Source: an uncultured Mediterraneibacter sp. (GTDB taxonomy: Bacteria > Bacillota > Clostridia > Lachnospirales > Lachnospiraceae). From it: 50,696 nucleotides of DNA. Numbering within the stretch: position 1 is the first letter of the stretch; the number at the start of each line of letters is the position of its first letter. The notes beneath the pieces are model-generated. The model was not told the origin of the DNA. It saw only the letters and a list, made by a program, of their open reading frames with translations, and made no database searches. Location: NCBI RefSeq assembly GCF_944377805.1, contig NZ_CALWFZ010000005.1:1-50696 (forward strand), given 5' to 3'. Positions 7,678-15,523 of the stretch are shown piece by piece. A program made the translations under genes and the position numbers.

Positions 7678-8694
7678 ATGAGAGAGGAATACGAACTTGA
7701 AGTATTGGAGCGGTATGATATAGAAGTGAAAAGCACCCGAAGAATAAGGGGTGCGTTTTTTTGCGATACAAATGAGGGGACGATGCTGCTGAAAGAGACC
7801 AGGGTATCCGGGCAGCGGGCCCCCTTATTGTATATGGTTTTAAGCTGCCTTGAAGCGGAGGGGAATGTAAAAGTTGACACTCCGGTTTTTACGAGGGATG
7901 GAGAACTGCTCGTGTCTTCCCGTGACGGGAAAACATATATGTTAAAAAAATGGTATCATGGGCGGGAGTGCGATGTTCGCCAGGAACCGGAAGCCGCGCG
8001 GGCAGCGGAACGGCTCGCCGTGCTTCACGCAGGACTTGGGAATGAGAGCATCTCAGGGATGAGGGAGCAGCTCGTCGCAGGGCTGGGCGCAGTGCGAAAT
8101 CCGGTGGAGGAACTTAAAAGGCATAATCGGGAACTGAAGAAGATACGAGGCTTTATACGGGGCCGAGTAACGAAAAATGAGTTTGAATATCTGTTTCTTG
8201 ACAGTTTTGATAAAATGTACCGGCTGGCGGAACTGGTTGTAAAACAGATGGAGGCTTCCGGTTGCGACAGGCTCTATCAGACCAGTGTAAAGGACGGGCG
8301 CCTCGTTCACGGCGAGTATAATTACCATAATATACTCGTACAGGGAGGCAGTATGGCCGTGACCAATTTTGAACATATGAAAGTGGGTATCCAGGTTCAC
8401 GATCTGTACTATTTTGTGAGAAAGGCTATGGAAAAATATTCGTGGAAGCAAAAGACGGGACTCAGACTTCTGGAAGCTTATACAGAGGCCAGGGCACTGG
8501 ACACAGCAGAGAGGGAGTATGTGGGGCTTCGCCTTGCATATCCGGAAAAATACTGGAAAACCGCCAGCAGTTACTACCATTCCAACAAAGCGTGGCTTCC
8601 GGAGAAGAACGTGGAAAAACTAAAGATCGCGCTGCGCCAGAATGAGGAAAAGAAGGCGTTTCTGGAAAATATATTTTCTCTTGGGATCTGGTGA
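7678..8694 (+). CDS. CotS/YutH-type spore coat protein, kinase-like
   Basis: A 338-residue protein of the CotS family, which has an aminoglycoside-phosphotransferase fold and is built into the spore coat. The N-lobe is visible around FCDTNEGTMLLKET, and the catalytic-loop region is HGEYNYHN (residues 211-218). In active kinases this motif is HGD and the metal site is a DFE-like aspartate. Here they are E213 and N230 (TNFEH), so catalysis is doubtful. The C-terminal YYHSNKAWLPEKNVEKL is typical of clostridial members. It follows cca by 65 bases, with a sigma-E-like promoter and an SD-masking helix between them. It is probably a structural coat protein made in the mother cell. Confidence 0.8.
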   Translation: MREEYELEVLERYDIEVKSTRRIRGAFFCDTNEGTMLLKETRVSGQRAPLLYMVLSCLEAEGNVKVDTPVFTRDGELLVSSRDGKTYMLKKWYHGRECDVRQEPEAARAAERLAVLHAGLGNESISGMREQLVAGLGAVRNPVEELKRHNRELKKIRGFIRGRVTKNEFEYLFLDSFDKMYRLAELVVKQMEASGCDRLYQTSVKDGRLVHGEYNYHNILVQGGSMAVTNFEHMKVGIQVHDLYYFVRKAMEKYSWKQKTGLRLLEAYTEARALDTAEREYVGLRLAYPEKYWKTASSYYHSNKAWLPEKNVEKLKIALRQNEEKKAFLENIFSLGIW

Positions 8695-8700
8695 GACCGG

Positions 8701-8729
8701 TTGCCGTTTTGGTGGAAACATGATATATT
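8701..8729 (+). promoter_or_regulatory. Candidate promoter of phosphohexomutase gene
   Basis: TTGCCG (8701-8706) and TATATT (8724-8729) are spaced by 17 bases, with TG just before the -10 region. The untranslated leader is about 65 bases. Confidence 0.5.
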
Positions 8730-8800
8730 AGTACTGAATTTATCGTGATTATTGATGAAAAATCACCGGAAATTTAGTAAGAGCAATAGGAGAGGTCAAA

Positions 8801-10483
8801 ATGTATCAGGAAGAGTATAAACGCTGGATGGCGGCAGATCTGGAAGATCCGGACCTGAAACCGGAGTTATCGAAAATCGAGGGAAATGATGATGAGATCA
8901 AAGAGCGTTTCGCGGTAGCGCTGAAGTTCGGCACCGCCGGTCTGCGCGGTATTCTCGGAGCGGGAACGAACCGTATGAATATCTACGTCGTTCGCCAGGC
9001 AACGCAGGGACTTGCAAACTGGGTGAAAACACAGGGCGGTACACAGACTGTAGCGATCAGCTATGACAGTCGGATCAAGAGCGATGTGTTCGCCAAGACA
9101 GCGGCGGGAGTGCTGGCTGCCAATGGAATCAAAGTAAGGATCTACGACGCGCTGATGCCGGTGCCGGCGCTCTCGTTTGCGACACGCTATTATAACTGTA
9201 ATGCCGGCGTTATGGTAACCGCATCCCATAATCCGGCAAAGTACAATGGATACAAGGCATACGGCCCGGACGGATGCCAGATGACAGACGACGCGGCAGC
9301 TGTCGTATATGAGGAGATCCAAAAGACCGATGTGCTGGACGGAGCGAAATATATGTCCTTTGCCCAGGGTGTGGAGGAAGGTCTGATCCGTTTTGTGGGA
9401 GACGACTGCAAGAGAGCGCTCTATGACGCGATTGAATCCCGTCAGGTGCGCCCGGGGCTGTGTAAGAGCGCAGGTCTGAAGCTGGTTTACAGCCCGCTTA
9501 ACGGTTCCGGATTGATGCCTGTAACTCAGATTCTCAAAGACATCGGCGTGACGGATATTACTATTGTTCCTGAGCAGGAGTATCCGAACGGATACTTTAC
9601 GACATGCAGCTATCCGAACCCTGAGATCTTTGCCGCTCTGGAACAGGGTCTGAATCTTGCGAAAGAGACGGGAGCTGACCTGATGCTTGCCACCGATCCT
9701 GACGCTGACCGTGTCGGCATCGCGATGAAGTGCCCGGACGGCTCGTATGAGCTGGTCAGCGGAAATGAAGTGGGGGTTCTTCTCCTTGACTACATCTGCG
9801 CGGGACGAATCGAGAAAGGGACGATGCCGGAGAATCCGGTGGCGGTCAAATCCATCGTATCCACACCTCTTGCCGATGCTGTGGCAGAGCATTACGGAGT
9901 AGAACTCAGAAACGTACTGACCGGATTCAAGTGGATCGGCGATCAGATCGCTCAGCTTGAAGAGGCCGGAGAGGTGGATCGATTTATCTTCGGATTTGAG
10001 GAAAGCTACGGATATCTTGCGGGCCCGTATGTGCGTGATAAAGACGCGGTGATCGGCTCCATGCTGATCTGTGAGATGGCGGCTTACTACAGAAGCATCG
10101 GAAGTTCTCTCAAGCGAAGAATGGAAGAGATCTATGCACAGTACGGACGCTATCTGAACAAGATCGACAGCTTCGAGTTCCCGGGACTGAGCGGAATGGA
10201 CAAGATGGCCGGAATCATGCAGGAACTCAGACAGAATCCGATGACAGAGATCGGAGGATATAAGGTGACGTCTGTGACTGATTATCAGAAACCGGAGGAG
10301 ACAGGTCTTCCGGCAGCTAATGTGCTGATCTATAAGCTGGAAAACAATGCCACTGTGATCGTACGTCCGTCAGGAACAGAGCCGAAGATCAAAGTGTATT
10401 ATACGACTCTGGGGAAAGACCTGGCTGAAGCAGAGAGAGAAAAAGAGAAGTTATCAGAGGCCCTGAAGCCGGTTATGGCATAG
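8801..10483 (+). CDS. pgcA: Phosphoglucomutase/phosphomannomutase family enzyme
   Basis: An alpha-D-phosphohexomutase of 560 residues that interconverts hexose 1- and 6-phosphates in the cytoplasm, feeding glycogen, teichoic acid or cell wall sugars. Four hallmarks are seen in order. The phospho-serine loop is TASHNPAKYNGYK with S142. The metal loop is DPDADR (D299, D301, D303). The sugar-binding loop is GFEESYGYL. The phosphate-binding loop is RPSGTEPKIK. Length and GTAGLRG near residue 45 place it with the PgcA/YhxB-type long mutases. A ribosome binding site AGGAGAGG precedes ATG 8801. It is monocistronic. Confidence 0.93.
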   Translation: MYQEEYKRWMAADLEDPDLKPELSKIEGNDDEIKERFAVALKFGTAGLRGILGAGTNRMNIYVVRQATQGLANWVKTQGGTQTVAISYDSRIKSDVFAKTAAGVLAANGIKVRIYDALMPVPALSFATRYYNCNAGVMVTASHNPAKYNGYKAYGPDGCQMTDDAAAVVYEEIQKTDVLDGAKYMSFAQGVEEGLIRFVGDDCKRALYDAIESRQVRPGLCKSAGLKLVYSPLNGSGLMPVTQILKDIGVTDITIVPEQEYPNGYFTTCSYPNPEIFAALEQGLNLAKETGADLMLATDPDADRVGIAMKCPDGSYELVSGNEVGVLLLDYICAGRIEKGTMPENPVAVKSIVSTPLADAVAEHYGVELRNVLTGFKWIGDQIAQLEEAGEVDRFIFGFEESYGYLAGPYVRDKDAVIGSMLICEMAAYYRSIGSSLKRRMEEIYAQYGRYLNKIDSFEFPGLSGMDKMAGIMQELRQNPMTEIGGYKVTSVTDYQKPEETGLPAANVLIYKLENNATVIVRPSGTEPKIKVYYTTLGKDLAEAEREKEKLSEALKPVMA

Positions 10484-10571
10484 AAAATTCCGGTGGACGC
10501 TTTTCGGGATATATATCCGGGGCAAAAGTGCCTGAATTACAGCAGAATACGGTAAAAAACGGCGAAAAATC

Positions 10572-10640
10572 TTGACAAAATTTACAGAAACCGTTATAAC
10601 AATACATAAAGGCGGAAAATGCGTCCGGTTTGGCATTTTC
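10572..10640 (+). promoter_or_regulatory. Promoter and leader hairpin of hup
   Basis: A consensus -35 TTGACA (10572-10577) and TATAAC (10595-10600) are 17 bases apart. The leader is about 90 bases. It contains an 8-bp hairpin near its 5' end, GAAAATGC (10615-10622) with GCATTTTC (10633-10640), which may protect the abundant mRNA. Confidence 0.75.
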
Positions 10641-10699
10641 TCCTTTAGAAAATCAGAATAAAATTGTATGCATGTACAATAAAGAGGAGGAATTAATCC

Positions 10700-10972
10700 A
10701 TGAACAAAACAGAGTTAATCGCAGCAATCGCAGAGAAAGCAGAAATTTCCAAAAAAGATTCTGAGAAGGCACTGAAAGCTTTTATTGATGTTGTGACAGA
10801 TCAGCTCAAAAAAGATGACAAAGTGCAGCTCGTTGGATTCGGTACATTCGAGGTGAGCAAGAGAGCGGCAAGAGAAGGAAGAAATCCTCAGACAGGTAAG
10901 ACAATGAAGATCGCAGCTTGCAAGGCTCCGAAGTTCAAAGCCGGAAAAGCTTTAAAGGACGCTATCAACTAA
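10700..10972 (+). CDS. hup: DNA-binding protein HU
   Basis: A 90-residue histone-like protein that bends and compacts DNA. The full HU pattern is present: [14 protein letters not shown] at the start, the beta-arm region [21 protein letters not shown] with the DNA-intercalating proline, and the lysine-rich end [17 protein letters not shown] strong ribosome binding site (GAGGAGGAATT) and a near-consensus promoter fit high expression. In many Clostridia it opens the yabO-yabP-yabQ-divIC block, as here, but a terminator separates it from them. Confidence 0.97.
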   Translation: MNKTELIAAIAEKAEISKKDSEKALKAFIDVVTDQLKKDDKVQLVGFGTFEVSKRAAREGRNPQTGKTMKIAACKAPKFKAGKALKDAIN

Positions 10973-11009
10973 TTCGGAATATAGAATAAAGTGATAAAAG
11001 TATGTACAG

Positions 11010-11045
11010 GCACTTACGATGGGACGACATTGTAAGTGCTTTTTG
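11010..11045 (+). terminator. Rho-independent terminator of hup
   Basis: GCACTTACGATG (11010-11021) pairs with CATTGTAAGTGC (11028-11039) with one G-U, followed by TTTTT. Repeat copy B follows within a few bases. Confidence 0.85.
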
Positions 11046-11046
11046 T

Positions 11047-11136
11047 AATGGCTATGAGCCAAAGTCCGGGCTTGCCCGAGACATTGGCTGCCGCTGACAA
11101 TCCCGGAATGGGCCTCTTGGCGTTTCCGGTGGTCAA
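11047..11136 (+). repeat. Dispersed post-terminator repeat, copy B (longest)
   Basis: This copy has two hairpins. The first (11058-11088) pairs GCCAA with TTGGC, GTC with GAC and GGGC with GCCC around a TT loop. The second (11099-11134) matches the hairpin of copies A and C, with GCC-TCTT-GGC at its tip. It fills the space between the hup terminator and the rqcP ribosome binding site. The first hairpin resembles the start of copy D. Confidence 0.65.
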
Positions 11137-11181
11137 CAGAATAAGCTTCCGTATGATGCGGGAGTTCAAGGAGGAAGCAAG

Positions 11182-11421
11182 ATGAGACTGGACAAGTTTC
11201 TGAAAGTGTCACGGCTGATTAAGCGCCGGACTGTTGCGAATGAGGCGTGTGACGCGGGACGTGTCATGATAAATGACAGACCCGCCAAAGCCTCAGCCCA
11301 GGTGAAGCCGGGAGATGTGATCGAGATTCAGTTCGGAACGAGGAATGTGAAGGCAGAGGTGCTGAAACTTCAGGACACTACGAAAAAGGAAGAGGCCGCC
11401 GAACTCTTTAAATATATCTAG
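11182..11421 (+). CDS. rqcP: S4-domain RNA-binding protein RqcP (YabO)
   Basis: A 79-residue protein made of one S4 domain (MRLDKFLKVSRLIKRRTVANEACDAGRV). RqcP, known from B. subtilis YabO, works with RqcH on stalled 50S subunits in ribosome quality control by helping to add alanine tails. The gene position before yabP, yabQ and divIC is the conserved clostridial and bacillar order. HslR is the distant relative with the same fold, but context favours RqcP. The ribosome binding site is AAGGAGG, 8 bases before the start. Its own promoter is not obvious; it may use hup read-through. Confidence 0.88.
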   Translation: MRLDKFLKVSRLIKRRTVANEACDAGRVMINDRPAKASAQVKPGDVIEIQFGTRNVKAEVLKLQDTTKKEEAAELFKYI

Positions 11422-11423
11422 GC

Positions 11424-11470
11424 ATAAATCTGTTCTCTCCCACATATATATTAAAGCAGAGTGGGAGGGA
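11424..11470 (+). promoter_or_regulatory. Sigma-E-like promoter and SD-masking helix before yabP
   Basis: ATA (11424-11426), 16 bases, then CATATATA (11443-11450) resembles a sigma-E promoter with two mismatches in the -10. TCTCTCCCAC (11434-11443) can pair over 10 bp (one G-U) with GTGGGAGGGA (11461-11470), which holds the yabP ribosome binding site. The left arm lies between the promoter boxes, so RNA started here, near 11457, would lack it. RNA reading through from rqcP would carry both arms. Confidence 0.45.
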
Positions 11471-11476
11471 ATACAG

Positions 11477-11761
11477 ATGGAAGAACAGCGCATTGCAAAG
11501 ACACATAAACTTGTGGTGAACAACAGGAAAACAAGCATGGTGACAGGAGTTCTTGATGTACTCTCTTTTGATCTGAATGAAATCCTGCTTGAGACGGAAC
11601 AGGGGATGCTGATGGTGAAGGGGACTGATCTTCATGTCAACCGCCTGAGCGTGGAAAAAGGGGAGGTCGACCTGTCGGGGAATATCGACAGCATTGCTTA
11701 TTCCAGTGTGTCCCAGACAAGCAGACAGGGAGAGAGCTTCCTGTCCAAACTGTTTAAGTAG
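11477..11761 (+). CDS. yabP: Sporulation protein YabP
   Basis: A 94-residue sporulation protein of the YabP/YqfC family, needed with YabQ in B. subtilis spore formation; its biochemical role is not known. The family pattern is clear: HKLVVNNRKTSMVTGVLDVLSFD, then LLETEQGMLMVKGTDLHVNRLSVEKGEVDLSGNI. It lies 55 bases after rqcP and 8 bases before yabQ. The start at 11477 follows GGGAGGGA. Expression in the mother cell is inferred from family knowledge and the upstream sigma-E-like site. Confidence 0.93.
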   Translation: MEEQRIAKTHKLVVNNRKTSMVTGVLDVLSFDLNEILLETEQGMLMVKGTDLHVNRLSVEKGEVDLSGNIDSIAYSSVSQTSRQGESFLSKLFK

Positions 11762-11769
11762 GTCTGCGT

Positions 11770-12102
11770 ATGATTATAGGAATCGGAAATGAAGCGGGGA
11801 TCTTTTTGTACGCGGCGCTCACGGGCGTGATCGTAGTGATGGTGTATCAGATTCTCAGATGTCTGAGAAGGCTGATACGCCACAGTATGCTGGCCGTAGG
11901 GATAGAGGATCTTCTGTTCTGGATCGCGGCCAGTATTTATATTTTCAGAAAAATGTATGATACGACTTACGGGAGTATCCGCTGGTTTTTTGTTCTGGGG
12001 GCAGTGGCGGGAGCCGGAGCGGGAGAGCTGACCCGGCGCCTGTTCGGCAAAATTTTAATAAAGGGAAAGAAAAGTCTTGAAAAGTACAGAAAAACCCGAT
12101 AA
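11770..12102 (+). CDS. yabQ: Spore cortex biosynthesis protein YabQ
   Basis: A membrane protein of 110 residues. One hydrophobic segment lies near the start (IFLYAALTGVIVVMVYQILR), a second near residues 42-60 and a third near 70-90. The pattern LRRLIRHSMLAVGIEDLLFW and the basic tail are typical of YabQ. In B. subtilis YabQ sits in the outer forespore membrane and is needed for cortex formation. It follows yabP by 8 bases, so the two probably form one sporulation transcript. A divIC promoter overlaps its end. Confidence 0.88.
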   Translation: MIIGIGNEAGIFLYAALTGVIVVMVYQILRCLRRLIRHSMLAVGIEDLLFWIAASIYIFRKMYDTTYGSIRWFFVLGAVAGAGAGELTRRLFGKILIKGKKSLEKYRKTR

Positions 12103-12160
12103 AATATTTGTTATTAACAGGGGGTGCGTCAGTGGAGGATTTTCCTCTGAGCATTGACGC
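12077..12160 (+). promoter_or_regulatory. divIC promoter and leader hairpin
   Basis: TTGAAA (12077-12082) and TAAAAT (12100-12105) are 17 bases apart and overlap the end of yabQ. This lets divIC be expressed in growth, apart from the sporulation genes. The leader holds a two-step hairpin, GCGTCA (12126-12131) with TGACGC (12155-12160) and GAGGA with TCCTC inside, without a T-run. Confidence 0.5.
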
Positions 12161-12188
12161 TGAATATCAATAAGACGGGTGAGTATAG

Positions 12189-12524
12189 ATGGAGAAAAAG
12201 AGACGTGCCGGAACAGGAATCCGGCGGAAGAAGAGAGATTCGAGACTTCGCCGCTATAAGAGAAGTATTCTGATGATCTGTGCGGTTCTCATATGTCTTA
12301 CGGGAGTCCTCGCGGTAAGTTCAATCAGGCTGCAGGCGAGGAATGCACAGTACAGAGCGCAGGAAGAAGAACTGGCGGCGCAGATCAGAGAAGAAGAGCA
12401 GCGCGCTGAAGAAGTGAAAGAGTATGAGGAATATGTAAAGACGGATGACTATATCAAGGAGACAGCGGAGGACAAGCTGAACCTTGTTGATCCCAATGAG
12501 ATTATATTTAAGCCGTCGGAATAA
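12189..12524 (+). CDS. divIC: Septum formation protein DivIC (FtsB family)
   Basis: A bitopic division protein of 111 residues. A basic cytoplasmic tail (about 1-28, many Arg and Lys) precedes one membrane helix (ILMICAVLICLTGVLAV). A coiled coil follows outside (EEELAAQIREEEQRAEEVKEY), and the usual extracytoplasmic end is IKETAEDKLNLVDPNEIIF. DivIC pairs with FtsL and DivIB in the divisome. The start at 12189 follows GGGTGAG. The position between yabQ and spoIIE is conserved. Confidence 0.92.
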   Translation: MEKKRRAGTGIRRKKRDSRLRRYKRSILMICAVLICLTGVLAVSSIRLQARNAQYRAQEEELAAQIREEEQRAEEVKEYEEYVKTDDYIKETAEDKLNLVDPNEIIFKPSE

Positions 12525-12561
12525 TAATCTGACATATAACAAAATAAAGATGATTACCAAT

Positions 12562-12593
12562 GAAGACTCCGGGAGAATGCTCCCGGAGTCTTC
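12562..12593 (+). other. Perfect 14-bp hairpin without T-run before spoIIE
   Basis: GAAGACTCCGGGAG (12562-12575) pairs perfectly with CTCCCGGAGTCTTC (12580-12593) around AATG. The bases after it are not T-rich, so simple termination is doubtful. The CTCCC of the right arm is also complementary to GGGAG in the spoIIE ribosome binding region (12603-12607), so an alternative pairing is possible. Confidence 0.6.
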
Positions 12594-12615
12594 GTCTATG
12601 AAGGGAGATTAGGGC

Positions 12616-14013
12616 ATGAATGAGGGACAGGCACTGCATGGAAGCCCTTATGTGGAGCAGATAGAAAAATATGCGGACTCGCTGAAACAATTATCCAGGA
12701 CATTTCTGGATCTGGAGGAGAAGAAAATGTCGTTTTCCAGCGAGGAGATCGACAATATGTTTGCCCGTGTCAGGGAGAAGGTATGCGGTAAGTGCGAGAA
12801 ATGCGGATGGTGCTGGGGAGAGAACTTTATACATACATATCAGATGGGGTATGAGATTCTCTCGGCGGTAGACCACTATGGGAACGAGCTGAATACGGAA
12901 GTTAAGCGCAAACTGATGCAGCGCTGTATCATGGCGCCCAGATTCCTGCGGGAGATGCTGACCGGGTTTCACGAGGCGAGACAGAACATCATATGGGTCA
13001 ACCGGATGGCCAGGAGCAGGGAGAGCTGCGCGATTCAGATGGACACCTTCGCGGATATGATCAGGAATACGACAAGGGAACTGGAGAACAGTATTTTCAC
13101 CGATGAGAGACTGGAGAAGAAAATATCAGGCGCGCTCAGGAAAAAGGGAATGCGTGTTTTGTATACCCATTTCTTTATGAACGCCGAGGGGAAATATGAG
13201 ATCCATGTTACGGTCCGTAGCATGGGAAAGCAGAAGGGCACAGTAAAAGAAGTAGTCAGGGCGGTTACAGAAGCGGCAGGCCGAAAGTTCGTCCTTCCGG
13301 GGGACAGCGCCCGGATGGTGGGACAGGAGTATATGACGGTAGTGTGTATGGAGGGGCCCGCCTTTTACACAATGCAGGGCGCCGCAAGAATTGGCAAAGG
13401 CTGCGCTCAGATTTCTGGGGATAATTTCTCGCTTATGGATATGCCGGGCGGGAAGCAGGTGGCCGCTCTGTCCGACGGGATGGGATCAGGTGAGAACGCG
13501 TGCCGTGAGAGCACTATGGTGATCGAACTTCTTGAAGAACTTTTAAGCGCGGGATTCCCGGAGAAGACAGCGATTCAGATGATCAATACCACCCTTGTGA
13601 TGGGGAGGGAAGAGATTCACTATTCCACAGTGGATATGACGGTGTTTGACCTGTATACCGGGGAATGTGAGATTATCAAAGCAGGGGCATCCTCCACTTT
13701 TATCAAGAAAAAAGACGCGGTGGAACATTTGAGCTCGTCAAGCCTGCCCATTGGCGTGATGAATCACATCGAGATCGATTCGGTAAAAAGATCGCTGGAA
13801 AACGGTGATTTTGTGATTATGGTTACAGACGGCGTCCTTGACGCGCTGCCGGTCGGGGAGCAGGATATTCTGCTGGAGACGATCATACAGGGCAGCGATA
13901 TATGTAATCCGAAGGAGATGGCCCACCATATTCTGGAACAGGTGCTGGCCTGGACGGGGAAAGAGCCGGCAGATGATATGACAGTGCTTGTAGTCGGCAT
14001 ATGGAAGGAATAG
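12616..14013 (+). CDS. spoIIE: SpoIIE-type PP2C phosphatase lacking the membrane domain
   Basis: A PP2C-family serine phosphatase of 465 residues. In the model system SpoIIE dephosphorylates SpoIIAA and so frees sigma-F in the forespore. The phosphatase domain covers about residues 255-465, with metal aspartates in SDGMGSGE, TDGVLDAL and ADDMTVLVVG. The middle region (about 60-250) matches the SpoIIE central domain and carries a cysteine cluster C57, C60, C63, C66 (CGKCEKCGWC). B. subtilis SpoIIE is about 830 residues with ten membrane helices at the front; here none is present. Context (divIC before, tilS-hpt-ftsH after) supports orthology. Loss of septal anchoring is the odd feature. Confidence 0.88.
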   Translation: MNEGQALHGSPYVEQIEKYADSLKQLSRTFLDLEEKKMSFSSEEIDNMFARVREKVCGKCEKCGWCWGENFIHTYQMGYEILSAVDHYGNELNTEVKRKLMQRCIMAPRFLREMLTGFHEARQNIIWVNRMARSRESCAIQMDTFADMIRNTTRELENSIFTDERLEKKISGALRKKGMRVLYTHFFMNAEGKYEIHVTVRSMGKQKGTVKEVVRAVTEAAGRKFVLPGDSARMVGQEYMTVVCMEGPAFYTMQGAARIGKGCAQISGDNFSLMDMPGGKQVAALSDGMGSGENACRESTMVIELLEELLSAGFPEKTAIQMINTTLVMGREEIHYSTVDMTVFDLYTGECEIIKAGASSTFIKKKDAVEHLSSSSLPIGVMNHIEIDSVKRSLENGDFVIMVTDGVLDALPVGEQDILLETIIQGSDICNPKEMAHHILEQVLAWTGKEPADDMTVLVVGIWKE

Positions 14014-14053
14014 AACTCTTTACTTTTGGAAATGAATTGGTTATAGTTTACAT

Positions 14054-15523
14054 ATGATGAAACAGAATCTGGTGGAACTGACAGAAAAATATATCAGAAC
14101 CTGCGGCATGATTGAGCCGGGGGATGTGGTTATTGCGGGTGTATCGGGAGGTGCGGATTCGATATGCCTGCTTTTTGTGCTCTGCGCTCTTCGCGAGAAG
14201 ATGGGATTCCAGGTGAAAGTATGTCATGTAAATCACGGGATACGAGGAGAAGAGGCGGAGGCGGATGAAGCGTATGTAAAGGAACTGTGCAGGCGTCTGG
14301 GGGCAGAGGCCAGATTTTTTCATGAAAATGTGGAATTAATTGCAAGAAAAAGGAAACAATCTTCTGAGGAAGCAGGGCGGGAGGTGCGCCGCGCGGCGTT
14401 TGCCAGAATGTGTGAAGAGGACGGAGGCACAAAGATTGCCACTGCCCATCACCAAGACGACAACGCGGAGACAGTCCTTCTCAATCTGTCCAGAGGCACC
14501 GGGTTTAAGGGACTGTGCGGTATCTGGCCGGTCCGCGGGAGATGGATACGCCCTCTTCTGTACCTTAACAGAGAACAGACTGAAAGCTGGCTTTGTGAGC
14601 AGGGAATCGCCTGGCGTACAGATGAAACGAACGAAGAGGATGCCTATACACGAAACCGGATTCGACATCACATCCTCCCGATGCTGGCAGACCAGGTGAA
14701 TCCGAAAGTGGTGAGCCATCTGGAGGAACTGTCCATCCAGGCCAGAGAGGCTCTGGAATATCTGGAGCAGGGAACGGATCAGGCGTGGGACAGATGTGTA
14801 TCCAAGGCGGATCCGGACAGAATTCTTCTCGACAGAACGGCTCTGGCCCGTGAACCGAAAGTCCTGCAGAGGCAGCTGGTGAAACGGTGCATTTCTACTG
14901 TCAGGGGAACTGAAAAAGATATAGCGTCCGTGCATATAGCGGCGGTGCTGGAACTGGCGAAGAGCCGGACCGGAAAGCGCGTAGATCTTCCGGGGCATGT
15001 GGCCGCCCAGAACGAATATGCAGGAATTGAGATACTAAGAGAATCGGGAGAAAAAAACGGGCAGAAGATAGAGGGCATGAAGGAAATCATGCTCAACATT
15101 CCCGGAGAGACGAAGGTGCCGGGGCAAAACCTTGTCATATCCTGCCGTTTGCTGGAAGGACATTGCGCTAAAGAGGCGGAAGAGATCCCGCAAAAAAGTT
15201 ACACGAAGTGGATGGATTATGATATAATAGAACATGGACTTTCTGTGAGAACAAGGCGGTGCGGCGATTATCTGACAGTGGATGATAAGGGGAGCCGTCA
15301 GAAGCTGAAGTCCTATTTTATCAATGAAAAAATCCCCAGGGAAGAAAGGGAAAAGATGCCGCTTATTGCAGACGGACATGAGATCGTTTGGATACCGGGT
15401 TACCGGATGAGCCAGGCGTATTATGTGAGCAGCGATACAGAAAAGATTCTTGAGATAAAGATAACGGAGGAGAAAGAAAATGTCAGAGACAATCAGGGTG
15501 CTGGTTCCGGAAGAGAAGGTTGA
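14054..15523 (+). CDS. tilS: tRNA(Ile)-lysidine synthase
   Basis: TilS converts the wobble cytidine of tRNA-Ile(CAU) to lysidine so that it reads AUA. At 489 residues it has the PP-loop SGGADS (31-36), the HVNHGIRGEEAEADE motif, TAHHQDDNAET, and the C-terminal TilS domains ending near the FINEKIPREERE and PLIADGHEIVWIPGYR region. The reading frame runs 44 bases into the next gene, hpt, so translation is coupled. The gene order spoIIE-tilS-hpt-ftsH is conserved across Firmicutes. The start ATG 14054 is followed by a second Met; either is possible, and no strong ribosome binding site is seen. Confidence 0.93.
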   Translation: MMKQNLVELTEKYIRTCGMIEPGDVVIAGVSGGADSICLLFVLCALREKMGFQVKVCHVNHGIRGEEAEADEAYVKELCRRLGAEARFFHENVELIARKRKQSSEEAGREVRRAAFARMCEEDGGTKIATAHHQDDNAETVLLNLSRGTGFKGLCGIWPVRGRWIRPLLYLNREQTESWLCEQGIAWRTDETNEEDAYTRNRIRHHILPMLADQVNPKVVSHLEELSIQAREALEYLEQGTDQAWDRCVSKADPDRILLDRTALAREPKVLQRQLVKRCISTVRGTEKDIASVHIAAVLELAKSRTGKRVDLPGHVAAQNEYAGIEILRESGEKNGQKIEGMKEIMLNIPGETKVPGQNLVISCRLLEGHCAKEAEEIPQKSYTKWMDYDIIEHGLSVRTRRCGDYLTVDDKGSRQKLKSYFINEKIPREEREKMPLIADGHEIVWIPGYRMSQAYYVSSDTEKILEIKITEEKENVRDNQGAGSGREG

